From Plasmopara viticola (Eukaryota; Oomycota; Peronosporomycetes; Peronosporales; Peronosporaceae), in NCBI GenBank assembly GCA_001695595.3, contig MBPM02000033.1, positions 1-64,000 of the forward strand: a DNA stretch of 64,000 bases. The letters run 5' to 3'. Each line of letters begins with the position of its first letter. Position 1 is the stretch's first letter. The notes under the pieces are model-generated. The model worked only from the letters and a program-made list of their open reading frames with translations, searched no databases and was not told where the DNA came from. Below, piece by piece: positions 1 to 15,000 of the stretch. A program made the position numbers and the translations under genes.

Positions 1-3000
1 TACAAACACTTTTTCAGAATGCTGACGCGTCGTTCGGCTACATATTAGCTCGAACGCTCTTGTCGGACGTGCACAAGCAAAATAAGGCATAAATTAAGAA
101 GAAAGAGCTTTTGGAAAGCTGAGACAAGGTACGGCCAAACATAAGCATGATCTATTATTCTAGACCTGCCAGACGTGTTGAGGTCGTAAAATTTTGAGCA
201 ATCGCACATTTGAAAAGCTGAAAAAGTTGTTTTTTATGTTTTACCACGATCGGTCTTTTTAGACGTGCATAGGCACGTTACAGCCTTGTATATTAAATAA
301 TGGCTTTTCAAAATTGCTGAGACGTTTGTACGGTACAAATTAGCACGATCGGTCTTTCTAAACATGCATAGGCGCGTCAGAGCCAATTACATTTTCTTAA
401 CAATCACTATATCAAAAGCTGACACATCGTACGGCTACATATTAGCTCGAACGCTCTTTATCGACGTGCACAAGCGCAAAGAAGGCATAATTCAAAGAAT
501 TGAGGGTCTTTGAAGAAGCTGAATCGCCGTACGGCCACGTATTAGCACGACCTATCATATATATTGAAACGTGCACAGACGTGGTTGATCCAAACCTTGG
601 TGTCTAATGGCTGTTTTAGAGAACCGAGACTTTGAACGGCTCAGAATTTATACGATCGATCTTTTAAGACGTGTGCAGCAATTTTGGAGCCCTCACTTTG
701 TAAAAATGATTATTTTGAAGCTGAGACGTTGCACCGCTGCATCGTAAAACGTTTTGTCTTTTTAGACGTGAATAGGCACGGTAGAGCCATGTAAATTGGA
801 AAAAGCCTTTTTGAAACGCTGACACGTCGAACGGCCACATACTAGCACGATCGGATTTTCTAGACGCGTATAGGCCCATTAAAGCCGTGTTTTCTAATTA
901 ATGGCTCTAATTGAAAGTTGAGTCGCTGTTCGGCGCCATATTTGCATGATCTGTCAGTTTGGGCATGCACCGCCAGGTTGCAGTCACAACTCATTCAGCA
1001 ATCACTTCTTAAAAATGCTGACCCGTCGAATGACCACATATAAGCTCGATCGCTTTTCTTGACGTTTGCAAGCGAAAAGGAGACATAACTTGAAGAATAA
1101 AAATTTATTTAAATAACTGAGACATCGTACGGCCATGGATAAGCACGACATGTCTTTTCAAACGTGCAGTCATCGAAGAATTCAACTTTGGTGAGTAATG
1201 GCTTTCTCAAAAAGAACAAATATGATCAATTTTTTTAAGATTTGTGCATCCATTTTGGAGCCCTCACATATTAAACAATGATTTTTTCAAGCTGAGACAT
1301 TGCACCGCCACTTAGTAACCCAATCTGTCTTTCAAGTGTCTATCTAATCGTGCACTGACGTGGTGAATCCGAATCGTAGTCGCTAATGGCTTTATTCAAA
1401 AGGTGAAACGTTGTACGGCTCGAAATAAATATGATTACGTGTGCAGCCATTTGAAGCCCTCACTCAGTAAACAATGTTTTTTAAGCTGAGACGTTGTGCC
1501 GCTACATAGTAGCACGATATGTTTTTCTAGACGTGCACATGCACGTTAAAGCCATGCATTGTGAGCAATGCCTTCTCAGAAATGCTGAGACGTTGTACGG
1601 TCACATATTAGCACGATCGGTCTTTCAAGACATGCATAGGCGCGTCAGAGTTACAATTAACGTACAAACACTTTTTCAGAATGCTGACGCGTCGTTCGGC
1701 TACATATTAGCTCGAACGCTCTTTGTCGACGTGCACAAGCACAAAAAAGGCATAAATTAAAGAAGAAAGAGCTTTTGGAAAGCTGAGACAAGGTACGGCC
1801 AAACATAAGCATGATCTATTATTCTAGACCTGCCCAGACGTGTTGAGGTCGTAAAATTTTGAGCAATCGCACATTTGAAAAGCTGAAAAGTTGTTTTTCA
1901 TGTTTTACCACGATCGGTCTTTTTAGACGTGCATAGGCACGTTACAGCCTTGTATATTAAATAATGGCTTTTCAAAATTGCTGAGACGTTGTACGGTAAC
2001 AATTAGCACGATCGGTCTTTCAAACATGCATAGGCGCGTCAGAGCCACAATTTACTTAACAATCACTATATCAAAAGGCTGACACATCGTACGGCTACAT
2101 ATTAGCTCGAACGCTCTTTATCGACGTGCACAAGCGCAAAGAAGGCATAATTCAAAGAATTGAGGGTCTTTGAAGAAGCTGAATCGCCGTACGGCCACGT
2201 ATTAGCACGACCTATCATATATATTGAAACGTGCACAGACGTGGTTGATCCAAACCTTGGTGTCTAATGGCTGTTTTAGAGAACCGAGACTTTGAACGGC
2301 TCAGAATTTATACGATCGATCTTTTAAGACGTGTGCAGCAATTTTGGAGCCCTCACTTTGTAAAAAATGATTATTTTGAAGCTGAGACGTTGCACCGCTG
2401 CATCGTAAAACGTTTTGTCTTTTTAGACGTGAATAGGCACGGTAGAGCCATGTAAATTGGAAAAAGCCTTTTTGAAACGCTGACACGTCGAACGGCCACA
2501 TACTAGCACGATCGGATTTTCTAGACGCGTATAGGCCCATTAAAGCCGTGTTTTCTAATTAATGGCTCTAATTGAAAGTTGAGTCGCTGTTCGGCGCCAT
2601 ATTTGCATGATCTGTCAGTTTGGGCATGCACCGCCAGGTTGCAGTCACAACTCATTCAGCAATCACTTCTTAAAAATGCTGACCCGTCGAATGACCACAT
2701 ATAAGCTCGATCGCTTTTCTTGACGTTTGCAAGCGAAAAGGAGACATAACTTGAAGAATAAAAATTTATTTAAATAACTGAGACATCGTACGGCCATGGA
2801 TAAGCACGACATGTCTTTTCAAACGTGCAGTCATCGAAGAATTCAACTTTGGTGAGTAATGGCTTTTCAAAAAGAACAAATATGATCAATTTTTTTAAGA
2901 TTTGTGCATCCATTTTGGAGCCCTCACATATTAAACAATGATTTTTTCAAGCTGAGACATTGCACCGCCACTTAGTAACCCAATCTGTCTTTCAAGTGTC

Positions 3001-6000
3001 TATCTAATCGTGCACTGACGTGGTGAATCCGAATCGTAGTCGCTAATGGCTTTATTCAAAGGTGAAACGTTGTACGGCTCGAAATAAATATGATTACGTG
3101 TGCAGCCATTTGAAGCCCTCACTCAGTAAACAATGTTTTTTAAGCTGAGACGTTGTGCCGCTACATAGTAGCACGATATGTTTTTCTAGACGTGCACATG
3201 CACGTTAAAGCCATGCATTGTGAGCAATGCCTTCTCAGAAATGCTGAGACGTTGTACGGTCACATATTAGCACGATCGGTCTTTCAAGACATGCATAGGC
3301 GCGTCAGAGTTACAATTAACGTACAAACACTTTTTCAGAATGCTGACGCGTCGTTCGGCTACATATTAGCTCGAACGCTCTTTGTCGACGTGCACAAGCA
3401 CAAAAAAGGCATAAATTAAAGAAGAAAGAGCTTTTGGAAAGCTGAGACAAGGTACGGCCAAACATAAGCATGATCTATTATTCTAGACCTGCCCAGACGT
3501 GTTGAGGTCGTAAAATTTTGAGCAATCGCACATTGAAAAGCTGAAAAGTTGTTTTTCATTTTTACCACGATCGGTCTTTTTAGACGTGCATAGGCACGTT
3601 ACAGCCTTGTATATTAAATAATGGCTTTTCAAAATTGCTGAGACGTTGTACGGTAACAAATTAGCACGATCGGTCTTTCTAAACATGCATAGGCGCGTCA
3701 GAGCCACAATTTACTTAACAATCACTATATCAAAAGGCTGACACATCGTACGGCTACATATTAGCTCGAACGCTCTTTATCGACGTGCACAAGCGCAAAG
3801 AAGGCATAATTCAAAGAATTGAGGGTCTTTGAAGAAGCTGAATCGCCGTACGGCCACGTATTAGCACGACCTATCATATATATTGAAACGTGCACAGACG
3901 TGGTTGATCCAAACCTTGGTGTCTAATGGCTGTTTTAGAGAACCGAGACTTTGAACGGCTCAGAATTTATACGATCGATCTTTTAAGACGTGTGCAGCAA
4001 TTTTGGAGCCCTCACTTTGTAAAAAATGATTATTTTGAAGCTGAGACGTTGCACCGCTGCATCGTAAAACGTTTTGTCTTTTTAGACGTGAATAGGCACG
4101 GTAGAGCCATGTAAATTGGAAAAAGCCTTTTTGAAACGCTGACACGTCGAACGGCCACATACTAGCACGATCGGATTTTCTAGACGCGTATAGGCCCATT
4201 AAAGCCGTGTTTTCTAATTAATGGCTCTAATTGAAAGTTGAGTCGCTGTTCGGCGCCATATTTGCATGATCTGTCAGTTTGGGCATGCACCGCCAGGTTG
4301 CAGTCACAACTCATTCAGCAATCACTTCTTAAAAATGCTGACCCGTCGAATGACCACATATAAGCTCGATCGCTTTTCTTGACGTTTGCAAGCGAAAAGG
4401 AGACATAACTTGAAGAATAAAAATTTATTTAAATAACTGAGACATCGTACGGCCATGGATAAGCACGACATGTCTTTTCAAACGTGCAGTCATCGAAGAA
4501 TTCAACTTTGGTGAGTAATGGCTTTCTCAAAAAGAACAAATATGATCAATTTTTTTAAGATTTGTGCATCCATTTTGGAGCCCTCACATATTAAACAATG
4601 ATTTTTTCAAGCTGAGACATTGCACCGCCACTTAGTAACCCAATCTGTCTTTCAAGTGTCTATCTAATCGTGCACTGACGTGGTGAATCCGAATCGTAGT
4701 CGCTAATGGCTTTATTCAAAAGGTGAAACGTTGTACGGCTCGAAATAAATATGATTACGTGTGCAGCCATTTGAAGCCCTCACTCAGTAAACAATGTTTT
4801 TTAAGCTGAGACGTTGTGCCGCTACATAGTAGCACGATATGTTTTTCTAGACGTGCACATGCACGTTAAAGCCATGCATTGTGAGCAATGCCTTCTCAGA
4901 AATGCTGAGACGTTGTACGGTCACATATTAGCACGATCGGTCTTTCAAGACATGCATAGGCGCGTCAGAGTTACAATTAACGTACAAACACTTTTTCAGA
5001 ATGCTGACGCGTCGTTCGGCTACATATTAGCTCGAACGCTCTTTGTCGACGTGCACAAGCACAAAAAAGGCATAAATTAAAGAAGAAAGAGCTTTTGGAA
5101 AGCTGAGACAAGGTACGGCCAAACATAAGCATGATCTATTATTCTAGACCTGCCCAGACGTGTTGAGGTCGTAAAATTTTGAGCAATCGCACATTGAAAA
5201 GCTGAAAAGTTGTTTTTCATGTTTTACCACGATCGGTCTTTTTAGACGTGCATAGGCACGTTACAGCCTTGTATATTAAATAATGGCTTTTCAAAATTGC
5301 TGAGACGTTGTACGGTAACAAATTAGCACGATCGGTCTTTCTAAACATGCATAGGCGCGTCAGAGCCACAATTTACTTAACAATCACTATATCAAAAGGC
5401 TGACACATCGTACGGCTACATATTAGCTCGAACGCTCTTTATCGACGTGCACAAGCGCAAAGAAGGCATAATTCAAAGAATTGAGGGTCTTTGAAGAAGC
5501 TGAATCGCCGTACGGCCACGTATTAGCACGACCTATCATATATATTGAAACGTGCACAGACGTGGTTGATCCAAACCTTGGTGTCTAATGGCTGTTTTAG
5601 AGAACCGAGACTTTGAACGGCTCAGAATTTATACGATCGATCTTTTAAGACGTGTGCAGCAATTTTGGAGCCCTCACTTTGTAAAAAATGATTATTTTGA
5701 AGCTGAGACGTTGCACCGCTGCATCGTAAAACGTTTTGTCTTTTTAGACGTGAATAGGCACGGTAGAGCCATGTAAATTGGAAAAAGCCTTTTTGAAACG
5801 CTGACACGTCGAACGGCCACATACTAGCACGATCGGATTTTCTAGACGCGTATAGGCCCATTAAAGCCGTGTTTTCTAATTAATGGCTCTAATTGAAAGT
5901 TGAGTCGCTGTTCGGCGCCATATTTGCATGATCTGTCAGTTTGGGCATGCACCGCCAGGTTGCAGTCACAACTCATTCAGCAATCACTTCTTAAAAATGC

Positions 6001-9000
6001 TGACCCGTCGAATGACCACATATAAGCTCGATCGCTTTTCTTGACGTTTGCAAGCGAAAAGGAGACATAACTTGAAGAATAAAAATTTATTTAAATAACT
6101 GAGACATCGTACGGCCATGGATAAGCACGACATGTCTTTTCAAACGTGCAGTCATCGAAGAATTCAACTTTGGTGAGTAATGGCTTTCTCAAAAAGAACA
6201 AATATGATCAATTTTTTTAAGATTTGTGCATCCATTTTGGAGCCCTCACATATTAAACAATGATTTTTTCAAGCTGAGACATTGCACCGCCACTTAGTAA
6301 CCCAATCTGTCTTTCAAGTGTCTATCTAATCGTGCACTGACGTGGTGAATCCGAATCGTAGTCGCTAATGGCTTTATTCAAAGGTGAAACGTTGTACGGC
6401 TCGAAATAAATATGATTACGTGTGCAGCCATTTGAAGCCCTCACTCAGTAAACAATGTTTTTTAAGCTGAGACGTTGTGCCGCTACATAGTAGCACGATA
6501 TGTTTTTCTAGACGTGCACATGCACGTTAAAGCCATGCATTGTGAGCAATGCCTTCTCAGAAATGCTGAGACGTTGTACGGTCACATATTAGCACGATCG
6601 GTCTTTCAAGACATGCATAGGCGCGTCAGAGTTACAATTAACGTACAAACACTTTTTCAGAATGCTGACGCGTCGTTCGGCTACATATTAGCTCGAACGC
6701 TCTTTGTCGACGTGCACAAGCACAAAAAAGGCATAAATTAAAGAAGAAAGAGCTTTTGGAAAGCTGAGACAAGGTACGGCCAAACATAAGCATGATCTAT
6801 TATTCTAGACCTGCCCAGACGTGTTGAGGTCGTAAAATTTTGAGCAATCGCACATATGAAAAGCTGAAAAGTTGTTTTTCATGTTTTACCACGATCGGTC
6901 TTTTTAGACGTGCATAGGCACGTTACAGCCTTGTATATTAAATAATGGCTTTTCAAAATTGCTGAGACGTTGTACGGTCAAATTAGCACGATCGGTCTTT
7001 CAAACATGCATAGGCGCGTCAGAGCCACAATTTACTTAAAATCACTTATCAAAAGGCTGACACATCGTACGGCTACATATTAGCTCGAACGCTCTTTATC
7101 GACGTGCACAAACGCAAAGAAGGCATAATTCAAAGAATTGAGGGTCTTTGAAGAAGCTGAATCGCCGTACGGCCACGTATTAGCACGACCTATCATATAT
7201 ATTGAAACGTGCACAGACGTGGTTGATCCAAACCTTGGTGTCTAATGGCTGTTTTAGAGAACCGAGACTTTGAACGGCTCAGACTTTATACGATCGATCT
7301 TTTAAGACGTGTGCAGCAATTTTGGAGCCCTCACTTTGTAAAAATGATTATTTTGAAGCTGAGACGTTGCACCGCTGCATCGTAAAACGTTTTGTCTTTT
7401 TAGACGTGAATAGGCACGGTAGAGCCATGTAAATTGGAAAAAGCCTTTTTGAAACGCTGACACGTCGAACGGCCACATACTAGCACGATCGGATTTTCTA
7501 GACGCGTATAGGCCCATTAAAGCCGTGTTTTCTAATTAATGGCTCTAATTGAAAGTTGAGTCGCTGTTCGGCGCCATATTTGCATGATCTGTCAGTTTGG
7601 GCATGCACCGCCAGGTTGCAGTCACAACTCATTCAGCAATCACTTCTTAAAAATGCTGACCCGTCGAATGACCACATATAAGCTCGATCGCTTTTCTTGA
7701 CGTTTGCAAGCGAAAAGGAGACATAACTTGAAGAATAAAAATTTATTTAAATAACTGAGACATCGTACGGCCATGGATAAGCACGACATGTCTTTTCAAA
7801 CGTGCAGTCATCGAAGAATTCAACTTTGGTGAGTAATGGCTTTTCAAAAAGAACAAATATGATCAATTTTTTTAAGATTTGTGCATCCATTTTGGAGCCC
7901 TCACATATTAAACAATGATTTTTTCAAGCTGAGACATTGCACCGCCACTTAGTAACCCAATCTGTCTTTCAAGTGTCTATCTAATCGTGCACTGACGTGG
8001 TGAATCCGAATCGTAGTCGCTAATGGCTTTATTCAAAGGTGAAACGTTGTACGGCTCGAAATAAATATGATTACGTGTGCAGCCATTTGAAGCCCTCACT
8101 CAGTAAACAATGTTTTTTAAGCTGAGACGTTGTGCCGCTACATAGTAGCACGATATGTTTTTCTAGACGTGCACATGCACGTTAAAGCCATGCATTGTGA
8201 GCAATGCCTTCTCAGAAATGCTGAGACGTTGTACGGTCACATATTAGCACGATCGGTCTTTCAAGACATGCATAGGCGCGTCAGAGTTACAATTAACGTA
8301 CAAACACTTTTTCAGAATGCTGACGCGTCGTTCGGCTACATATTAGCTCGAACGCTCTTTGTCGACGTGCACAAGCACAAAAAAGGCATAAATTAAAGAA
8401 GAAAGAGCTTTTGGAAAGCTGAGACAAGGTACGGCCAAACATAAGCATGATCTATTATTCTAGACCTGCCCAGACGTGTTGGGGTCGTAAAATTTTGAGC
8501 AATCGCACATATGAAAAGCTGAAAAGTTGTTTTTCATATTTTACCACGATCGGTCTTTTTAGACGTGCATAGGCACGTTACAGCCTTGTATATTAAATAA
8601 TGGCTTTTCAAAATTGCTGAGACGTTGTACGGTCACATATTAGCACGATCGGTCTTTCAAGACATGCATAGGCGCGTCAGAGCCACAATTTACTTAAAAT
8701 CACTCTATCAAAAGGCTGACACATCGTACGGCTACATATTAGCTCGAACGCTCTTTATCGACGTGCACAAACGCAAAGAAGGCATAATTCAAAGAATTGA
8801 GGGTCTTTGAAGAAGCTGAATCGCCGTACGGCCACGTATTAGCACGACCTATCATATATATTGAAACGTGCACAGACGTGGTTGATCCAAACCTTGGTGT
8901 CTAATGGCTGTTTTAGAGAACCGAGACTTTGAACGGCTCAGAATTTATACGATCGATCTTTTAAGACGTGTGCAGCAATTTTGGAGCCCTCACTTTGTAA

Positions 9001-12000
9001 AAATGATTATTTTGAAGCTGAGACGTTGCACCGCTGCATCGTAAAACGTTTTGTCTTTTTAGACGTGAATAGGCACGGTAGAGCCATGTAAATTGGAAAA
9101 AGCCTTTTTGAAACGCTGACACGTCGAACGGCCACATACTAGCACGATCGGATTTTCTAGACGCGTATAGGCCCATTAAAGCCGTGTTTTCTAATTAATG
9201 GCTCTAATTGAAAGTTGAGTCGCTGTTCGGCGCCATATTTGCATGATCTGTCAGTTTGGGCATGCACCGCCAGGTTGCAGTCACAACTCATTCAGCAATC
9301 ACTTCTTAAAAATGCTGACCCGTCGAATGACCACATATAAGCTCGATCGCTTTTCTTGACGTTTGCAAGCGAAAAGGAGACATAACTTGAAGAATAAAAA
9401 TTTATTTAAATAACTGAGACATCGTACGGCCATGGATAAGCACGACATGTCTTTTCAAACGTGCAGTCATCGAAGAATTCAACTTTGGTGAGTAATGGCT
9501 TTTCAAAAAGAACAAATATGATCAATTTTTTTAAGATTTGTGCATCCATTTTGGAGCCCTCACATATTAAACAATGATTTTTTCAAGCTGAGACATTGCA
9601 CCGCCACTTAGTAACCCAATCTGTCTTTCAAGTGTCTATCTAATCGTGCACTGACGTGGTGAATCCGAATCGTAGTCGCTAATGGCTTTATTCAAAAGGT
9701 GAAACGTTGTACGGCTCGAAATAAATATGATTACGTGTGCAGCCATTTGAAGCCCTCACTCAGTAAACAATGTTTTTTAAGCTGAGACGTTGTGCCGCTA
9801 CATAGTAGCACGATATGTTTTTCTAGACGTGCACATGCACGTTAAAGCCATGCATTGTGAGCAATGCCTTCTCAGAAATGCTGAGACGTTGTACGGTCAC
9901 ATATTAGCACGATCGGTCTTTCAAGACATGCATAGGCGCGTCAGAGTTACAATTAACGTACAAACACTTTTTCAGAATGCTGACGCGTCGTTCGGCTACA
10001 TATTAGCTCGAACGCTCTTTGTCGACGTGCACAAGCACAAAAAAGGCATAAATTAAAGAAGAAAGAGCTTTTGGAAAGCTGAGACAAGGTACGGCCAAAC
10101 ATAAGCATGATCTATTATTCTAGACCTGCCCAGACGTGTTGAGGTCGTAAAATTTTGAGCAATCGCACATATGAAAAGCTGAAAAGTTGTTTTTCATGTT
10201 TTACCACGATCGGTCTTTTTAGACGTGCATAGGCACGTTACAGCCTTGTATATTAAATAATGGCTTTTCAAAATTGCTGAGACGTTGTACGGTAACAAAT
10301 TAGCACGATCGGTCTTTCTAAACATGCATAGGCGCGTCAGAGCCACAATTTACTTAAAATCACTATATCAAAAGGCTGACACATCGTACGGCTACATATT
10401 AGCTCGAACGCTCTTTATCGACGTGCACAAACGCAAAGAAGGCATAATTCAAAGAATTGAGGGTCTTTGAAGAAGCTGAATCGCCGTACGGCCACGTATT
10501 AGCACGACCTATCATATATATTGAAACGTGCACAGACGTGGTTGATCCAAACCTTGGTGTCTAATGGCTGTTTTAGAGAACCGAGACTTTGAACGGCTCA
10601 GAATTTATACGATCGATCTTTTAAGACGTGTGCAGCAATTTTGGAGCCCTCACTTTGTAAAAAATGATTATTTTGAAGCTGAGACGTTGCACCGCTGCAT
10701 CGTAAAACGTTTTGTCTTTTTAGACGTGAATAGGCACGGTAGAGCCATGTAAATTGGAAAAAGCCTTTTTGAAACGCTGACACGTCGAACGGCCACATAC
10801 TAGCACGATCGGATTTTCTAGACGCGTATAGGCCCATTAAAGCCGTGTTTTCTAATTAATGGCTCTAATTGAAAGTTGAGTCGCTGTTCGGCGCCATATT
10901 TGCATGATCTGTCAGTTTGGGCATGCACCGCCAGGTTGCAGTCACAACTCATTCAGCAATCACTTCTTAAAAATGCTGACCCGTCGAATGACCACATATA
11001 AGCTCGATCGCTTTTCTTGACGTTTGCAAGCGAAAAGGAGACATAACTTGAAGAATAAAAATTTATTTAAATAACTGAGACATCGTACGGCCATGGATAA
11101 GCACGACATGTCTTTTCAAACGTGCAGTCATCGAAGAATTCAACTTTGGTGAGTAATGGCTTTTCAAAAAGAACAAATATGATCAATTTTTTTAAGATTT
11201 GTGCATCCATTTTGGAGCCCTCACATATTAAACAATGATTTTTTCAAGCTGAGACATTGCACCGCCACTTAGTAACCCAATCTGTCTTTCAAGTGTCTAT
11301 CTAATCGTGCACTGACGTGGTGAATCCGAATCGTAGTCGCTAATGGCTTTATTCAAAAGGTGAAACGTTGTACGGCTCGAAATAAATATGATTACGTGTG
11401 CAGCCATTTGAAGCCCTCACTCAGTAAACAATGTTTTTTAAGCTGAGACGTTGTGCCGCTACATAGTAGCACGATATGTTTTTCTAGACGTGCACATGCA
11501 CGTTAAAGCCATGCATTGTGAGCAATGCCTTCTCAGAAATGCTGAGACGTTGTACGGTCACATATTAGCACGATCGGTCTTTCAAGACATGCATAGGCGC
11601 GTCAGAGTTACAATTAACGTACAAACACTTTTTCAGAATGCTGACGCGTCGTTCGGCTACATATTAGCTCGAACGCTCTTTGTCGACGTGCACAAGCACA
11701 AAAAAGGCATAAATTAAAGAAGAAAGAGCTTTTGGAAAGCTGAGACAAGGTACGGCCAAACATAAGCATGATCTATTATTCTAGACCTGCCCAGACGTGT
11801 TGAGGTCGTAAAATTTTGAGCAATCGCACATATGAAAAGCTGAAAAGTTGTTTTTCATATTTTACCACGATCGGTCTTTTTAGACGTGCATAGGCACGTT
11901 ACAGCCTTGTATATTAAATAATGGCTTTTCAAAATTGCTGAGACGTTGTACGGTAACAAATTAGCACGATCGGTCTTTCTAAACATGCATAGGCGCGTCA

Positions 12001-15000
12001 GAGCCACAATTTACTTAAAATCACTCTATCAAAAGGCTGACACATCGTACGGCTACATATTAGCTCGAACGCTCTTTATCGACGTGCACAAACGCAAAGA
12101 AGGCATAATTCAAAGAATTGAGGGTCTTTGAAGAAGCTGAATCGCCGTACGGCCACGTATTAGCACGACCTATCATATATATTGAAACGTGCACAGACGT
12201 GGTTGATCCAAACCTTGGTGTCTAATGGCTGTTTTAGAGAACCGAGACTTTGAACGGCTCAGAATTTATACGATCGATCTTTTAAGACGTGTGCAGCAAT
12301 TTTGGAGCCCTCACTTTGTAAAAAATGATTATTTTGAAGCTGAGACGTTGCACCGCTGCATCGTAAAACGTTTTGTCTTTTTAGACGTGAATAGGCACGG
12401 TAGAGCCATGTAAATTGGAAAAAGCCTTTTTGAAACGCTGACACGTCGAACGGCCACATACTAGCACGATCGGATTTTCTAGACGCGTATAGGCCCATTA
12501 AAGCCGTGTTTTCTAATTAATGGCTCTAATTGAAAGTTGAGTCGCTGTTCGGCGCCATATTTGCATGATCTGTCAGTTTGGGCATGCACCGCCAGGTTGC
12601 AGTCACAACTCATTCAGCAATCACTTCTTAAAAATGCTGACCCGTCGAATGACCACATATAAGCTCGATCGCTTTTCTTGACGTTTGCAAGCGAAAAGGA
12701 GACATAACTTGAAGAATAAAAATTTATTTAAATAACTGAGACATCGTACGGCCATGGATAAGCACGACATGTCTTTTCAAACGTGCAGTCATCGAAGAAT
12801 TCAACTTTGGTGAGTAATGGCTTTTTCAAAAAGAACAAATATGATCAATTTTTTTAAGATTTGTGCATCCATTTTGGAGCCCTCACATATTAAACAATGA
12901 TTTTTTCAAGCTGAGACATTGCACCGCCACTTAGTAACCCAATCTGTCTTTCAAGTGTCTATCTAATCGTGCACTGACGTGGTGAATCCGAATCGTAGTC
13001 GCTAATGGCTTTATTCAAAGGTGAAACGTTGTACGGCTCGAAATAAATATGATTACGTGTGCAGCCATTTGAAGCCCTCACTCAGTAAACAATGTTTTTT
13101 AAGCTGAGACGTTGTGCCGCTACATAGTAGCACGATATGTTTTTCTAGACGTGCACATGCACGTTAAAGCCATGCATTGTGAGCAATGCCTTCTCAGAAA
13201 TGCTGAGACGTTGTACGGTCACATATTAGCACGATCGGTCTTTCAAGACATGCATAGGCGCGTCAGAGTTACAATTAACGTACAAACACTTTTTCAGAAT
13301 GCTGACGCGTCGTTCGGCTACATATTAGCTCGAACGCTCTTTGTCGACGTGCACAAGCACAAAAAAGGCATAAATTAAAGAAGAAAGAGCTTTTGGAAAG
13401 CTGAGACAAGGTACGGCCAAACATAAGCATGATCTATTATTCTAGACCTGCCCAGACGTGTTGAGGTCGTAAAATTTTGAGCAATCGCACATATGAAAAG
13501 CTGAAAAGTTGTTTGTTCATATTTTACCACGATCGGTCTTTTTAGACGTGCATAGGCACGTTACAGCCTTGTATATTAAATAATGGCTTTTCAAAATTGC
13601 TGAGACGTTGTACGGTCACATATTAGCACGATCGGTCTTTCTAAACATGCATAGGCGCGTCAGAGCCACAATTTACTTAAAATCACTCTATCAAAAGGCT
13701 GACACATCGTACGGCTACATATTAGCTCGAACGCTCTTTATCGACGTGCACAAACGCAAAGAAGGCATAATGCAAAGAATTGAGGGTCTTTGAAGAAGCT
13801 GAATCGCCGTACGACCACGTATTAGCACGACCTATCATATATATTGAAACGTGCACAGACGTGGTTGATCCAAATCTTGGTGTCTAATGGCTGTTTTAGA
13901 GAACCGAGACTTTGAACGGCTCAGAATTTATACGATCGATCTTTTAAGACGTGTGCAGCAATTTTGGAGCCCTCACTTAGTAAACAATGATTATTTTGAA
14001 GCTGAGACGTTGCACCGCTGCATCGTATAACGTTTTGTCTTTTTAGACGTGAATAAGCACGGTAGAGCCATGTAAATTGGAAAAAGCCTTTTTGAAACGC
14101 TGACACGTCGAACGGCCACATACTAGCACGATCGGATTTTCTAGACGCGTATAGGCCCATTAAAGCCGTGTTTTCTAATTAATGGCTCTATTTAAAAGTT
14201 GAGTCGCTGTTCGGCGCCATATTTGCATGATCTGTCAGTTTGGGCATGCACCGCCAGGTTGCAGTCACAACTCATTCAGCAATCACTTCTTAAAAATGCT
14301 GACCCGTCGAATGACCACATATAAGCTCGATCGCTTTTCTTGACGTTTGCAAGCGAAAAGGAGACATAACTTGAAGAATAAAATTTATTTAAATAACTGA
14401 GACATCGTACGGCCATGTATAAGCACGACATGTTTTTCAAACGTGCAGTCATAGAAGAATTCAACTTTGGTGGGTAATGGCTTTTCAAAAAGAACAAATA
14501 TGATCAATTTTTTTAGATTGTGCATCCATTTTGGAGCCCTCACTTATTAAACAATGATTTTTTCAAGCTGAGACATTGCACCGCCACTTAGTAACCCAAT
14601 CTGTCTTTCAAGTGTCTATCTAATCGTGCACTGACGTGGTGAATCCGAATCGTAGTCGCTAATGGCTTTATTCAAAGGTGAAACGTTGTACGGCTCGAAA
14701 TAAATATGATTACGTGTGCAGCCATTTGAAGCCCTCACTCAGTAAACAATGTTTTTAAGCTGAGACGTTGTGCCGCTACATAGTAGCACGATATGTTTTT
14801 CTAGACGTGCACATGCACGTTAAAGCCATGCATTGTGAGCAATGCCTTCTCAGAAATGCTGAGACGTTGTACGGTCACATATTAGCACGATCGGTCTTTC
14901 AAGACATGCATAGGCGCGTCAGAGTTACAATTAACGTACAAACACTTTTTCAGAATGCTGACGCGTCGTTCGGCTACATATTAGCTCGAACGCTCTTTGT

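Noticed and set aside
1494..1760. An 88-codon open frame present in all central satellite units, with a 33-residue internal repeat (ARxxFxDVH)
   Set aside because: It arises because monomers P and Q are 99 bp, so the frame survives three monomers. It spans satellite junctions, overlaps open frames on the other strand in the array and has no promoter or domain. Identity between copies follows from array homogenisation.
2267..2540. Open frames of 62-79 codons on both strands in monomers G-I
   Set aside because: They are opposite-strand shadows of the satellite and lose or gain length with single-base indels between units.
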